64,000 nt of DNA from Bacteroidaceae bacterium (lineage in GTDB: Bacteria; Bacteroidota; Bacteroidia; Bacteroidales; Bacteroidaceae), in assembly GCA_017466325.1 (NCBI GenBank), contig JAFTUK010000001.1, positions 1-64,000 of the forward strand, given 5' to 3'. Shown here in pieces: positions 16,164-26,112 of the stretch (the stretch's first letter is position 1; the number at the start of each line of letters is the position of its first letter). The translations under genes and the position numbers were made by a program. The notes beneath the pieces are model-generated. The model had not been told where the DNA came from and ran no database searches. It saw only the letters and a program-made list of their open reading frames with translations.

Positions 16164-16990
16164 CCAGAGCCATAGGAAAGGCAGAAGAAGAACTGGGCAA
16201 TGGAAAGAAACTCTACTGCCTGGGGGACATCGTGCACAACGGCAAGGAATGCAGCCGTCTGCAACAACTTGGCCTGGAGACCATAGACCACGACACATAC
16301 AACACCTTGCGCGACGCCAACGTCCTGCTCCGTGCCCATGGCGAACCTCCCTCCACCTACAAAAAGGCGCAGGAGAACAACATCCATATCGTGGATGCCA
16401 CATGTCCCGTTGTCCTGCACCTGCAAGAACGTATCCGCAAGGAATACACGGCAGACACGGAGCACAAGAAGCAGATTGTAATCTTCGGCAAAAACGGTCA
16501 TGCCGAAGTGCTCGGACTTGTCGGCCAGACAGAGGGTACGGCCATCGTGATAGAGAGTCCGGAGGAAGTTGGCAGACTGGACATGAACCGAGACATCTGC
16601 CTGTACAGCCAGACGACAAAGTCCTTGGACGGTTTCCGCACCATAGTGGAATACATACAAAACCACATCTCACCCGATGCCACGTTCAAATACGCCGACA
16701 CCATCTGCCGCCAGGTGGCCAACCGCATGCCGCACATACGGGAATTCGCCTCGCTGCATGACGTAATCCTTTTTGTGTGCGGCAAGAAAAGCAGCAACGG
16801 ACGGGTATTGTTCTCCCAGTGCAAGGAGGTAAACCCACGCAGTTATATGATAGACACAGCCAGCGAGGTGGACCCAGGCTGGCTGCAGGACTGTTCTTCC
16901 GTTGGCATCTGTGGTGCCACAAGCACCCCCAAGTGGCTAATGGAGGAGTGCAAAATACGTATCCAGGAGTTGCTTGGCGGCAACGAATGA
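16118..16990 (+). CDS. ispH: 4-hydroxy-3-methylbut-2-enyl diphosphate reductase
   Basis: This 290-aa iron-sulfur enzyme makes IPP and DMAPP in the last step of the MEP pathway. The cluster cysteines are visible in SGFCFGV (Cys12), DATCPVV and [10 protein letters not shown]; the HNGKE and HGE segments are also present. The start [15 protein letters not shown] matches the family, so the overlap with cmk is real. Its product feeds the polyprenyl synthase at 12.5-13.5 kb. Its 3' end overlaps the convergent meaB gene by 54 bp. Confidence 0.96.
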   Translation: MVIEIDEGSGFCFGVTRAIGKAEEELGNGKKLYCLGDIVHNGKECSRLQQLGLETIDHDTYNTLRDANVLLRAHGEPPSTYKKAQENNIHIVDATCPVVLHLQERIRKEYTADTEHKKQIVIFGKNGHAEVLGLVGQTEGTAIVIESPEEVGRLDMNRDICLYSQTTKSLDGFRTIVEYIQNHISPDATFKYADTICRQVANRMPHIREFASLHDVILFVCGKKSSNGRVLFSQCKEVNPRSYMIDTASEVDPGWLQDCSSVGICGATSTPKWLMEECKIRIQELLGGNE

Positions 16991-18049
16991 TGTCTTCTCC
17001 CCGTTCAGCACGGCCTGTTCTTCCAGATGCAGCATCGTCTCGATGGTGGGATTCTGGAAGAAACTGTTGCGCAGGCTCTCGTTGATGCTTTCATACATCC
17101 AGTATTTGGCCTGCTCCGCCCTTCGGTGCTCGAAGTATCCGTTGGCCTTCACAAAGTCGACATAGCGGTACACCATATCCCATATTTCCTTGATGCCTAT
17201 GCCGTAGAAACCACTATAGCACAGCACCTCAGGTTCCCAACCGCTCTCCGGTGTGGGGAACAGGTGCAGGGCATTGCGGAAGTGGCTTGCAGCCAACTGG
17301 CTCTTTTCCACGTTGTTGCCGTCGCATTTGTTTATGATGATGCCGTCGGCCATCTCCATGATGCCACGCTTTATGCCCTGCAACTCGTCGCCAGTGCCCG
17401 CCAACTGAATCAGCAGGAAGAAGTCTACCATGGAGTGGCATGCCGTCTCGCTTTGTCCCACGCCAACCGTTTCCACGAAAATTTTGTCGTAACCGGCAGC
17501 CTCGCACAGTATTATGCTTTCACGCGTCTTGCGTGCCACACCACCCAAGGAACCTGCCGAGGGACTGGGACGGATAAAGGATTTGGGATGCACGGACAGT
17601 TTCTCCATCCTGGTCTTGTCGCCAAGGATGCTGCCCTTCGTGCGCTCACTGCTGGGGTCTATGGCCAATACGGCCAGTTTGCCACCATACTGTTTCAGTA
17701 CATGAACGCCAAATTCATCTATGCTGGTGCTCTTGCCTGCGCCAGGAACGCCGCTGATACCGATACGCACACTGTTTCCACTGTACGGCAGGCACTTCTC
17801 TATCACTTCCTGCGCTATGGCAATATGCTCTGGCAAAGTGCTCTCCACCAGAGTGACAGCCTGGCCAAGGATGGAAGGGTCACCCTTGATGATACCCTCC
17901 ACATAATCCCCTGCCGTCAGACGGCGCCTTACAAACCTGCCGCGCTTCAAGTAAGGGTTGATACTTGAAGGCTGTTCAATGCCCTTGTTCACCACCAACC
18001 CAGCATACTCAGAACTATTTTCGGGATGCTCCATATCGTATAATAACAA
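16937..18049 (-). CDS. meaB: MeaB/ArgK-type G3E GTPase, methylmalonyl-CoA mutase chaperone
   Basis: This 370-aa GTPase has Walker A GISGVPGAGKST, the SSERTKGSILGDKTRM switch region, FVETVGVGQSE and NKCDG. MeaB protects and reloads adenosylcobalamin on methylmalonyl-CoA mutase in the succinate-propionate route. No mutase gene is in this window. It runs convergent to ispH with overlapping 3' ends. Confidence 0.94.
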   Translation of the reverse strand: MLLYDMEHPENSSEYAGLVVNKGIEQPSSINPYLKRGRFVRRRLTAGDYVEGIIKGDPSILGQAVTLVESTLPEHIAIAQEVIEKCLPYSGNSVRIGISGVPGAGKSTSIDEFGVHVLKQYGGKLAVLAIDPSSERTKGSILGDKTRMEKLSVHPKSFIRPSPSAGSLGGVARKTRESIILCEAAGYDKIFVETVGVGQSETACHSMVDFFLLIQLAGTGDELQGIKRGIMEMADGIIINKCDGNNVEKSQLAASHFRNALHLFPTPESGWEPEVLCYSGFYGIGIKEIWDMVYRYVDFVKANGYFEHRRAEQAKYWMYESINESLRNSFFQNPTIETMLHLEEQAVLNGEKTSFVAAKQLLDTYFALLH

Positions 18050-18076
18050 TTAAGACTTACCGCATAGTCTTGCGGT

Positions 18077-19126
18077 TCAATCCTTTACAAATATATTTAT
18101 TGTCTTAACAGGATTCTCGGCATCATCACTGACTATAAGAACACGCGGACGAGCCTTAAACCTCTTGAGCCATTTCTTTTTCAGCACCATCTTCAATTTC
18201 GCGCTCTTGCCCGGCAACAATGTCCTGTCCGACAGGCTTGCCTCGACTGCATGATTGAAAACCTGGAGATTATGTATAGTCAGGAGCGACGTGCCCTCAT
18301 TGGTTATAGTCACCTCAGCCTGCATTTTCTTTGCCTTCTTGTCTACGACCACCTCCTCTGAACTTAATTTAATCTTTCCTTTTGAGGCAGAAAAATCTTC
18401 AGGAGAAGGCAACAACACAGACGAGACAACTATTTCATTGGAGTCACCAATCTTGTCACCCTGATACCTGGCAAGATACACATTGGTCTGATTCAAACCC
18501 ATGGAAGTCAATCTGTTGGTATCCAATATCAGACGAATCACTCCTGTTTTGCCACCGGGGATATTCTCCGGCAAATATTCTGCCCGCAAATAAGGAGGGA
18601 GGTGCATCAATTGAGGTCTATAGGAAACACGCTCTGTATTTACGATCTTCAGTTCCGTAGCCAGTAATTCGCCCTTCTTCACATTATCGAACTCTATGTA
18701 ATTGGTGTTCATTCTGATATTACCCAAGTCTATCGGGAAACCAACGGTGTAATCAGACAACTCCGTAACCACACGGCCTTGGAAAACCAAAAATTCCGGC
18801 TCCTTCTCTTCGTTTGTAAAGACTTCTATGTACTTACTGAAAGTTCCGAGAGTTGCGGCATCATAAACCACAACAATCTCTCCACGCTCCTTCGGTGCTA
18901 TATTTCCTCGCGTAAATGTCACCTTTGCACACCCACAAGAAGGGTGCACCTTTTTGATGTGAAGAGGCTTTGTTCCTTTGTTGGTAAATCCGAATACTAT
19001 TGTATGCGGTTTTTGGAATAACACTTCACCTGTTTTTATGATATCAGCATCAGCGGCAAATCGCGGCTGGGCATAAGCCACCATGCCCATCAACAGCATA
19101 CACAATAATATCGTTTTTCTTATCAT
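18077..19126 (-). CDS. DUF1573 domain exported protein
   Basis: This 349-aa protein has a signal peptide (MIRKTILLCMLLMGMVAYAQ) and an Ig-like DUF1573 domain with the characteristic VHPSCGCAKV motif near residue 63. Two further beta-sandwich segments follow. DUF1573 proteins are periplasmic or surface proteins of unknown function, abundant in Bacteroidetes. The ATG at 19126 is preferred because the 21 extra upstream codons precede the signal peptide and overlap the promoter. Confidence 0.85.
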   Translation of the reverse strand: MIRKTILLCMLLMGMVAYAQPRFAADADIIKTGEVLFQKPHTIVFGFTNKGTKPLHIKKVHPSCGCAKVTFTRGNIAPKERGEIVVVYDAATLGTFSKYIEVFTNEEKEPEFLVFQGRVVTELSDYTVGFPIDLGNIRMNTNYIEFDNVKKGELLATELKIVNTERVSYRPQLMHLPPYLRAEYLPENIPGGKTGVIRLILDTNRLTSMGLNQTNVYLARYQGDKIGDSNEIVVSSVLLPSPEDFSASKGKIKLSSEEVVVDKKAKKMQAEVTITNEGTSLLTIHNLQVFNHAVEASLSDRTLLPGKSAKLKMVLKKKWLKRFKARPRVLIVSDDAENPVKTINIFVKD

Positions 19127-19134
19127 AGCATTGG

Positions 19135-19166
19135 CAAAGATACAAAGAAGTGGGTTATTTTCCAAA
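19135..19166 (-). promoter_or_regulatory. Promoter for the DUF1573 gene
   Basis: On the minus strand TATCTTTG (19135-19142) and TTTG (19163-19166) are spaced by 20 nt, a full match to the Bacteroidetes -7/-33 pattern. The site lies inside the frame upstream of the chosen ATG, which supports that start. Confidence 0.65.
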
Positions 19167-19257
19167 TTTATTCCTAAAATGTCAACCATTGGGACTGTAT
19201 AATCCCAAATCGGTCATTAGCGCATAGCAGCCCAATGAACGATTGGAGATAATGCAC

Positions 19258-19382
19258 CTGTTGCTTCGCCCAGCCCTCAGTGGCGGTAAATTGAATCGCC
19301 AGTGGCGGTGAACTTTATCGCCAGTGGCGATTCATTTTACCGCCACCGAGGACAAAAATCACCGCCACTAGGGATTCCGTAA
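19258..19382. repeat. CGCCAGTGGCG modular repeats
   Basis: Imperfect tandem modules of about 23 bp, each with a palindromic CGCCAGTGGCG-like core alternating with short AT-rich spacers, fill the gap between the DUF1573 and DUF4837 genes. A second array of the same family lies at 61462-61568. Confidence 0.7.
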
Positions 19383-19395
19383 AAAGTCAATGTCG

Positions 19396-20388
19396 TTACC
19401 TCAGGGTTCTCAGCACGGCCTCCATCTGGCGCACAAGGTCACGCTTGTCTGTTGAGGGGGAGTACACAAAGCCTTCTCCAACAATTACCCTGCGCGCCGC
19501 AGTATCTACACGCGAGATGCTGACGAAAGGACCGCCCAAGGCACCGTTCCTCATCTCCCACAGACCTCGCGCCTCCATCACCTTGCGGCCGTTTATCTCA
19601 CGCTCGGCACATTCTACCAGAGGACGCTTGTGCTCCCTCTCTCGCACGGTCTGCATCCACTGCCCTTCGTTGGAACCGGGGATGTTATGCTTCATCACGG
19701 AATCGCGCTTCTCCACATAACGGTCGGTATCCAGCAGGTCCTCTCCATGCCAGTCGTAGGTATAGACTACGAGGTTCATGTCCTTCTCCAACAAGTTGGT
19801 TCCGCCCCACAGGAAACGCTCGCCCTTCTTGGTAGCCTTCATGTTCTCAGGAGCACGTACCGACATGGCAAGCACTTCCTTCAGGTCATCGTCCACCTTC
19901 TTGCTGTATTTCTTCCTAAGCAGTTCCACACGTTTTTCTATCTGCGACTCTACAAGTATTTCCTTTATACGTTCGGCATTCAACGTCAGGTATTCACGTA
20001 ATACATCTATTGATGGTGCTGCCACCACCAGTTCCAACTGAGGCTTGGCATACTCGTTGCGACGTGTTCCCATCATAGGCTTGTCCAGGTCCTTATCCAC
20101 CTTTACGAACAGTTTGGTGTGAAATGTCGTATGTGTGGCCTCGTAGTCATGACTTAGAATCCTGGTCACACGAAACAGTTCTTCCACCTGCATCAGTCCC
20201 GGCACCTGTGCCTTCACTATGCCGTTTATGGAATCTTGCAAGTCACTGTTCCACACTGCCTTATCCACCACCAAGAGCAATTCGCTGGGCAAGCCCTTGG
20301 AACTTACCAGCACTTTCTTTTTCTCCCCTTCTCCAGAACAAGCCACCAGCAGCACTACCGCCAGCAACATCCACATAATACGCTTCAT
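19396..20388 (-). CDS. DUF4837 family lipoprotein
   Basis: This 330-aa protein has a lipoprotein signal (MKRIMWMLLAVVLLVACSG, lipobox LLVAC). The body matches DUF4837 of Bacteroidetes, with GLPSELLLVVDKAVWNS near the N-terminus and a conserved FLWGGTNLLEKDMNLVVYTYDW stretch. Function is not known. It lies 20 bp downstream of the alpha-2-macroglobulin gene, probably in one transcript. Confidence 0.82.
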   Translation of the reverse strand: MKRIMWMLLAVVLLVACSGEGEKKKVLVSSKGLPSELLLVVDKAVWNSDLQDSINGIVKAQVPGLMQVEELFRVTRILSHDYEATHTTFHTKLFVKVDKDLDKPMMGTRRNEYAKPQLELVVAAPSIDVLREYLTLNAERIKEILVESQIEKRVELLRKKYSKKVDDDLKEVLAMSVRAPENMKATKKGERFLWGGTNLLEKDMNLVVYTYDWHGEDLLDTDRYVEKRDSVMKHNIPGSNEGQWMQTVREREHKRPLVECAEREINGRKVMEARGLWEMRNGALGGPFVSISRVDTAARRVIVGEGFVYSPSTDKRDLVRQMEAVLRTLR

Positions 20389-20407
20389 TATCTCGTTGTT
20401 TTCTATA

Positions 20408-23400
20408 TTATTCCCTTACTTCCACAACCTCGTTCACGCCATGCGCCCTGAATTCCTCTGCATAGCAGCACCTTATGGCAGGTACTCCCGACGCATAGGC
20501 TCCCTTGCGTTCCACCGTCAGTTCCGTTTCCAGCACATACTTGCCATGCGGCAGGGCCGGGATGAAATAATCCGTGCGGTCGTCACGTACCTGCATGTAG
20601 TAAGACAGGCCTTTCTGCCAACCGCAGCCCGACAGCTTGCTTACAGGCTCTGCACATCCGGCACGGGGCACACTGAGCACCACGTATTCACAGTCGCGCT
20701 TTGCCTCTATCACAATCCTCTCCTTTATGCGGTCGCCAACCTTGGGTTCAGCAGTGTTGAAGGTACGTTGCAGAGCGAAGTCCGTTCCGGCACTCTTCAC
20801 CTGCTCCACAGGCAAGGTGTACTCGCCATAGACAGCTGCCCACATGACATCCTTTCCGTCGTTCTTTATAACTACAGACTTTTTCCCAGAAAAGTCCAGT
20901 GTATCTCTTTGCACTGCAGAGACAGCCTCATTCTTCTTCTGCATCTTGCCGCCAGTCAAGGCATATACGGCATCTATGCAGTCTATGGGCGACTTCCAGC
21001 CCTGTGTACGCTTCTGGTTCAGGAGCCAGTACTGCATACCACGGATAGTGGCAGTATCCTCGGGACATACCGTCTGCCATGCCTCCATCACCTGCGTGTG
21101 GATGTGCAGACGGCGGTCTATGCTTGGCCAACTGCCACCACGGTATGCCAGATAAGTTCCATCATTATGGTTCAGGCGGAACTTCAGCACCTTCACTCCA
21201 TCCTTCAGCACCGCTTCCTTCAGGGCATGCTTCACTATCATGGCTATGGCTATATACTCGCTGTCCATCTCCCCGATGTCTTCGGGCAGGCGCTTCAGCA
21301 CTTTCTTAACCAGTTGCAATGTTGCCTTGTCTGCCTCACCGTCCTTCACAAGGACATAGAGGGTGCGCAAGTCAGAGAGCCAAGGTGTCCAGTCCTTGTT
21401 ATACTCCTTACGCTTCTCTATGCTCTCCTCAAGGGTAGCCTTCAGATAGCGTTTGATGCCAGCCATCACCTTTCGTGCATTTACATTATCCGATCCCAGA
21501 CGTGCCAGAAGATAACCCACCTCGCGAGTCAGGTAGGCATTGCCGGCCAGACCAGGGTACCACGGCATACTGCCATCTTCCTTCTGCATGGTATACACCT
21601 TATTTATATATATAGTGGTATCTGGCAAGCCCAATCTGTGTGCGGCGTAGTATGCAGCAGCACAGGAAAGAACATCGCCGTATTCTGGCTGCGCCGCCTG
21701 TGGCAAGGCATCCAACGCCACCTGCACTGGATCGGTTATCTTCTCCACTATCACACGCTTGTCCTGTGCTCCGTTAGGGAAGAGGTCAGCAAGATTTACT
21801 GTTTCGCTCTGCCCTGCCTCCAGTGTCAATGCCTTGCTCTCTGTCAAAGCCACGACAGAGGACAGCACAGGAATCTCCCTTTGCTCGCCATCACTGTCCT
21901 TCCCGGCAATGGCAACAGCCTTGAACTTCAGTCCCTCAATGCCTTCGGGCACGTCGCACGAGATCACGAGGACACTGTCCCTGTCCTTGTCCACTTGAAA
22001 TACCATGGTCTTCTTCACCAGCACCTTGTCGGTATGTGCATCCATCACCTGAACCTGCAGCTTGCCCTGCTGAGCCGCCTCGCCAGTATTGGACACCTGT
22101 ACAGAGAACGACAGATGGTCCTTCTCGCGGACAAACCTGGGCAGATGCAACTTTGCTGTCAGTGCCTTGCGTGCCACCACCTTTTCCGATAATGTGCCAG
22201 AGCGCATGTCCTTGGTATGTGCCAAACCGTTCAGTCGCCAAGTTGTCAGACTCTGTGGCATGGTAAATGTTATCGCCACCCTACCCTCGGCATCGGTGCG
22301 CAACAGGGGCATGAACATGGCGGTCTCGCTGAAGTCGGTCCTTATCTCCACATCGGCAAAGTTCTGCTCGGCTGAAGCATCAAGAAGTTCCTCGCCTGCT
22401 ATAGGCACCTCACCAAGGATATCGGCGCTTGTCTTTTTAGAGTAGAGTTTATTAGCATCGAATGCCCTCACAGAGCCTGCTGTCCAACCTCCGGCAAATT
22501 CTTTTCTACTATTCTCCAGATAACGACCATCAAACCTGCTTAACTCATAATACGGTATCCTATTCTCCCATACCTGGAATTCCACCCATCGGCTTTTCCA
22601 GTTCTTTTTATACCAATTATATCCATTCACCTGACTATAAGGTATGCAATGGTTCATAGGCAAGGAGAACGACCATTCGTTCTTGGCAAAGGCATCCAGC
22701 GAAGCATCGTACATACCCAGCATCACATTGGCATTGGCAGGAAGTCCCTTGCCATCAAGCACGCGCAAGGTCCATTGCTCTGTGGCACCGGGTTGGGTAT
22801 AGTCGCGGAAAGTGTCCCAATGCATGTAGAGTTTTGTATCGGGAAGTCTCTTACGCAATGTCAGCTGCCTTCCGTCCATTTTACCATTCCTGCAATATGT
22901 CACATTCAATAGAAGTCCGTCGGCATACTCCTCCTTGTAGGGAATCTCCATACAGGTTAGTGTGTCGGTAAGGAACATAACCGTATCTATTGCCACGCTC
23001 TCGCCGGCAAAGGCGGTAAGGAAGATATAGCGCAGTTCTCCCTCCTTCATTCTGAACTCCAATTGTGCAGGGGTGGCGGCATCAAAGGTGTCCACTGGGC
23101 ATTCCAGCCACTTCTTTGCCTTGGGTGCCTCGCTCTCCATTGGTGGGTCGGCAAACAGGCGAACAATGCTGATGTCCGTCTGCGTCTCGCCCTGGGCAGA
23201 GAGCACCGACACCTCCACCTTCTGGATGAGAGCATAGCGATAGAGCATGCTTCTGCTCACCGGCACCTTCAAGGTGAAACGACCTTCTATGTCTGTATAT
23301 ATGGTGTCCAGATTGCGGGCATCCTCTGCCGTCTGTCTCCACCACCAGCAATGTATCCTTCGTGATGTTGCCGTCACTCTGGCACCGCGCAAGGGAGTAC

Positions 23401-24835
23401 CGTCGTAGTTCATGGCAAGGCCCGACAGGGTTATCAGACTATCCTTTGGAGTCTCACCATCAGTCTCCTCCAAGGGTTTTATGCTCACTTCCTTAAGCAT
23501 CTCGTCCATCTCAACATAGAAGTGAGGACGCTTGTACTCCTCCACACGGATGTCGTGAACCGTACCGTCTACCTTCACCAGATGGTATCCCAGTTCTATA
23601 TCCTCGGGTATCTGCAATGTGGCAGAGAGAGTACCGAAGGTATCAGAGCACACCGTGGTGTCGGCAAGTACCTTGCGCGACTTTCCATCGAGCAGTTGCA
23701 CCTTGCACTCTCTTGGCCCCCTCACCTTGGCATCCCAATGTTTCACACTATAAAGGATGGCAGAGAGTTGCACCGTCTGACCTGGGCGGTATATTGCCCT
23801 GTCGGTATATATTGCCACACGGGGCTGCTCCTTTTTGGAGGGAGCATTATAATTGTAGCGCTCGTAGTATCTTGTTGTTGGCAGACAACTGTCTGCACCC
23901 AGCACCACCTGTGCGACCTTATTATTCTTCTGGTCCTTCACCACCGTGGCCTCTGGGCATGGCTTGCCGGTGCGGGCATCCACAACGGTGACGCGCGCCT
24001 GCCTGCCAGGCATATCCATAATGAAGTAATGCAGCGTGGACACTACAAAGTCCACTTTTATCTTCTCCAACTTCTTTTCCAGACGCACATCGGTCTTGCA
24101 CTTCAGTTCAAGGGTGTAGCGACCCGGCACCGTTGGAGCCACAAGCATATTCTTGCCCACCAGTTTACCACGAGCGTCCAGCACCTTCCATTCCACCTGC
24201 TTCACATTGAAGGTGTCCAAACCTATGCACAAGGAATCGCCGGGATAGTAGACCTCGGCCATAGCCACCACCATACGCGGTGTGAGTTTGCGTATCGAAT
24301 CATTCTCTGCCCTAAGGCGATCCTTTTCTGCCTTCACGGTAGCAGGTTTCTTGTTGCCATGTGCCGTATAGAAGTCTATAAGTTCCTGCTCGGTCATCAC
24401 CGAGTCAGCGAAATGCTCATTGGCTGCCCTCCATACCACATAGAGCATATTGCGACCGTATATCTTCTCGTCCTTGCCTCTCTTCACCACAGGAACCCAG
24501 TCCTTGGTACGGGTGTTATAGAGAAGTTCGGGGTCGGCAAGGGCTTCGCGGAAGAGTTGCACACTCCTCTTGCGCCACTCTCCTGTCACATCTGAATATG
24601 CTCGTGTAGCATACAATTTTGCCAGAATGGCACTATAAACGGCACGGTGCACTCCACTTGCCGCTTCGCGCTCATCCTCCAGAAGTTGAAGGTTGTACTC
24701 TATGCTGTCGGGCGAATTCTCTTCCCTCAAGAGGCATTGTTCAAGGAGTTTTGCCAGCTCATCCTCGCGTGCCACAACCATGGTTGGCATCAACATGGCC
24801 AACACTATTAGCATTGTTCTTGTTATATGCTTCAT
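20408..24835 (-). CDS. Bacterial alpha-2-macroglobulin family protein
   Basis: This 1475-aa exported protein has a signal peptide (ending VVA-RED) and serial macroglobulin beta-sandwich domains. TDRAIYRPGQTVQLSAIL is the MG2-type signature. The region around FADVEIRTDFSETAMFMPLL and TAKLHLPRFVREKDHLSFSVQVSNTG marks the alpha-2-macroglobulin core, followed by an all-helical toroid and a C-terminal receptor-like domain (YFIPALPHGKYVLETELTVER). No CxEQ thioester is found; the toroid reads DVLSCAAAYYAAHRLG instead, so covalent protease trapping is unlikely. The role may be structural or defensive in the periplasm. A long open frame on the opposite strand is a shadow. Confidence 0.88.
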   Translation of the reverse strand: MKHITRTMLIVLAMLMPTMVVAREDELAKLLEQCLLREENSPDSIEYNLQLLEDEREAASGVHRAVYSAILAKLYATRAYSDVTGEWRKRSVQLFREALADPELLYNTRTKDWVPVVKRGKDEKIYGRNMLYVVWRAANEHFADSVMTEQELIDFYTAHGNKKPATVKAEKDRLRAENDSIRKLTPRMVVAMAEVYYPGDSLCIGLDTFNVKQVEWKVLDARGKLVGKNMLVAPTVPGRYTLELKCKTDVRLEKKLEKIKVDFVVSTLHYFIMDMPGRQARVTVVDARTGKPCPEATVVKDQKNNKVAQVVLGADSCLPTTRYYERYNYNAPSKKEQPRVAIYTDRAIYRPGQTVQLSAILYSVKHWDAKVRGPRECKVQLLDGKSRKVLADTTVCSDTFGTLSATLQIPEDIELGYHLVKVDGTVHDIRVEEYKRPHFYVEMDEMLKEVSIKPLEETDGETPKDSLITLSGLAMNYDGTPLRGARVTATSRRIHCWWWRQTAEDARNLDTIYTDIEGRFTLKVPVSRSMLYRYALIQKVEVSVLSAQGETQTDISIVRLFADPPMESEAPKAKKWLECPVDTFDAATPAQLEFRMKEGELRYIFLTAFAGESVAIDTVMFLTDTLTCMEIPYKEEYADGLLLNVTYCRNGKMDGRQLTLRKRLPDTKLYMHWDTFRDYTQPGATEQWTLRVLDGKGLPANANVMLGMYDASLDAFAKNEWSFSLPMNHCIPYSQVNGYNWYKKNWKSRWVEFQVWENRIPYYELSRFDGRYLENSRKEFAGGWTAGSVRAFDANKLYSKKTSADILGEVPIAGEELLDASAEQNFADVEIRTDFSETAMFMPLLRTDAEGRVAITFTMPQSLTTWRLNGLAHTKDMRSGTLSEKVVARKALTAKLHLPRFVREKDHLSFSVQVSNTGEAAQQGKLQVQVMDAHTDKVLVKKTMVFQVDKDRDSVLVISCDVPEGIEGLKFKAVAIAGKDSDGEQREIPVLSSVVALTESKALTLEAGQSETVNLADLFPNGAQDKRVIVEKITDPVQVALDALPQAAQPEYGDVLSCAAAYYAAHRLGLPDTTIYINKVYTMQKEDGSMPWYPGLAGNAYLTREVGYLLARLGSDNVNARKVMAGIKRYLKATLEESIEKRKEYNKDWTPWLSDLRTLYVLVKDGEADKATLQLVKKVLKRLPEDIGEMDSEYIAIAMIVKHALKEAVLKDGVKVLKFRLNHNDGTYLAYRGGSWPSIDRRLHIHTQVMEAWQTVCPEDTATIRGMQYWLLNQKRTQGWKSPIDCIDAVYALTGGKMQKKNEAVSAVQRDTLDFSGKKSVVIKNDGKDVMWAAVYGEYTLPVEQVKSAGTDFALQRTFNTAEPKVGDRIKERIVIEAKRDCEYVVLSVPRAGCAEPVSKLSGCGWQKGLSYYMQVRDDRTDYFIPALPHGKYVLETELTVERKGAYASGVPAIRCCYAEEFRAHGVNEVVEVRE

Positions 24836-24966
24836 ATGCGAATAAAAATATTCCGTTAGTTTTTATAAGTAGCACAAAGTAACACAAATATCACACACCT
24901 TCCAACAAAATCACCTCATAATTTACCTAATTTACACTTTTTTACTGCTATTTTAATTTATTTGAC

Positions 24967-24974
24967 TAACTTTG
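24967..24974 (+). promoter_or_regulatory. -7 box upstream of the small unknown gene
   Basis: TAACTTTG fits TAnnTTTG and lies 30 bp upstream of the ATG at 25005. No clear -33 box is visible in the AT-rich stretch before it. Confidence 0.45.
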
Positions 24975-25004
24975 CATCACAACTTTAACAATTACATTAC
25001 GCAC

Positions 25005-25250
25005 ATGGACGAAATCACACTGAACATGCTCACCGCCCTCACCGATGCCTGCGAGGGACATCTGGTTCTGAACTATGCCGGCATAGAGAGTTCCACATCG
25101 GACGAGAACCTTAACATCACCATAAAGATGCAGGACGGTCGTATCCTACAGCCCAAGCAGGTAGACGTTAAGGCACTGAACGATGCCGTACAGCACTGGA
25201 AAGAGGAGCATCCCGGTTTCTTCCAGCGTATTCTGGGAGCAATGATGTAA
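25005..25250 (+). CDS. Small conserved-looking protein of unknown function
   Basis: This 81-aa acidic, soluble protein (MDEITLNMLTALTDACEGHL...) has no signal peptide or membrane helix. It lies 28 bp upstream of the patatin gene and behind a recognisable -7 box, so the two are probably one transcript. The start at 25005 is chosen because the frame upstream overlaps the promoter. I do not recognise the family. Confidence 0.7.
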   Translation: MDEITLNMLTALTDACEGHLVLNYAGIESSTSDENLNITIKMQDGRILQPKQVDVKALNDAVQHWKEEHPGFFQRILGAMM

Positions 25251-25278
25251 GAGAGGGGAGAGTCTATTTATATATAAT

Positions 25279-26109
25279 ATGAGAACAGGACTTGTTCTTG
25301 AAGGAGGCGGCATGCGCGGACTCTTCACGGCAGGCGTTCTGGACGTGATGATGGAGCATGGCATAAAAGTGGACGGCGTTGTTGGCGTGTCTGCCGGAGC
25401 ATGCTTCGGGTGCAACTATGTATCCCATCAGATAGGCCGTGCCTTGCGCTACAACATGAATATGAAGGACGACCCTCGCTACATGGGCATCCGCAGTCTC
25501 ATCCGTAGCGGCAACCTCATGGATGCCGAGTTTGCATACCATACCCTGCCGGACGAGATAGACCCCTTCGACAAGAAAACTTTTGCCCAGAGCAGCACGG
25601 AATTTCATGTGGTGTGCACTGACGTCATCACCGGCGACCCTGTCTACAAGCGCCTCACCGCTCCCGTCGACTATGAGTTCATGGAGTGGATACGTGCCTC
25701 CTCTGCCCTGCCCCTCGTTTCACACCCCGTGGAACTGGACGGCCGTCTGCTATTGGACGGGGGCATGTCGGACAGCATTCCCCTGAAGTATTTCCAGAAG
25801 CAGGGCTTCGAGCACAACATCGTTATCCTGACCCAGCCTCTGGGCTTTACCAAGAAGCGCACCAAACTAATGCCACTGTTCCATGCCTTCATGAAGAAGT
25901 ACCCTGCCGTCATAGAACTTATGAACCGCCGCCACATCATGTATAACGCCCAACTGGAATACCTTGCCCAGGAGCAACAGGCAGGCCGCGCTACCCTCAT
26001 AGCCCCCGATGACACCCTTCCCATCGGCCGCACCCAACAAAGCGGCAAACGCATGCAACTCGTTTACCAGATGGGACGCGAGGCTGCAGAAAAAGCATTC
26101 TCGCTATAA
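25279..26109 (+). CDS. Patatin-like phospholipase
   Basis: This 276-aa cytosolic or membrane-associated lipid acyl hydrolase has the oxyanion loop EGGGMRGLFTAG (residues 7-18), nucleophile elbow GVSAG (near 38-42) and the dyad aspartate in LLLDGGMSDSIPL. It matches the bacterial patatin subfamily that also carries a small C-terminal domain. The substrate is unknown. It follows the 81-aa gene at 25005. Confidence 0.9.
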   Translation: MRTGLVLEGGGMRGLFTAGVLDVMMEHGIKVDGVVGVSAGACFGCNYVSHQIGRALRYNMNMKDDPRYMGIRSLIRSGNLMDAEFAYHTLPDEIDPFDKKTFAQSSTEFHVVCTDVITGDPVYKRLTAPVDYEFMEWIRASSALPLVSHPVELDGRLLLDGGMSDSIPLKYFQKQGFEHNIVILTQPLGFTKKRTKLMPLFHAFMKKYPAVIELMNRRHIMYNAQLEYLAQEQQAGRATLIAPDDTLPIGRTQQSGKRMQLVYQMGREAAEKAFSL

Positions 26110-26112
26110 AGC

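Noticed and set aside
19258-19382. Possible CRISPR array
   Set aside because: Modules of 22-24 bp are imperfect, spacers are only a few AT-rich bases, and no cas gene is in the window.
20219-22192. 657-codon open frame on the plus strand
   Set aside because: It lies wholly antisense to the DUF4837 and alpha-2-macroglobulin genes, has no recognisable domain or signal, and its His/Leu/Gln-rich composition is typical of a reverse-complement frame of a well-coded gene.
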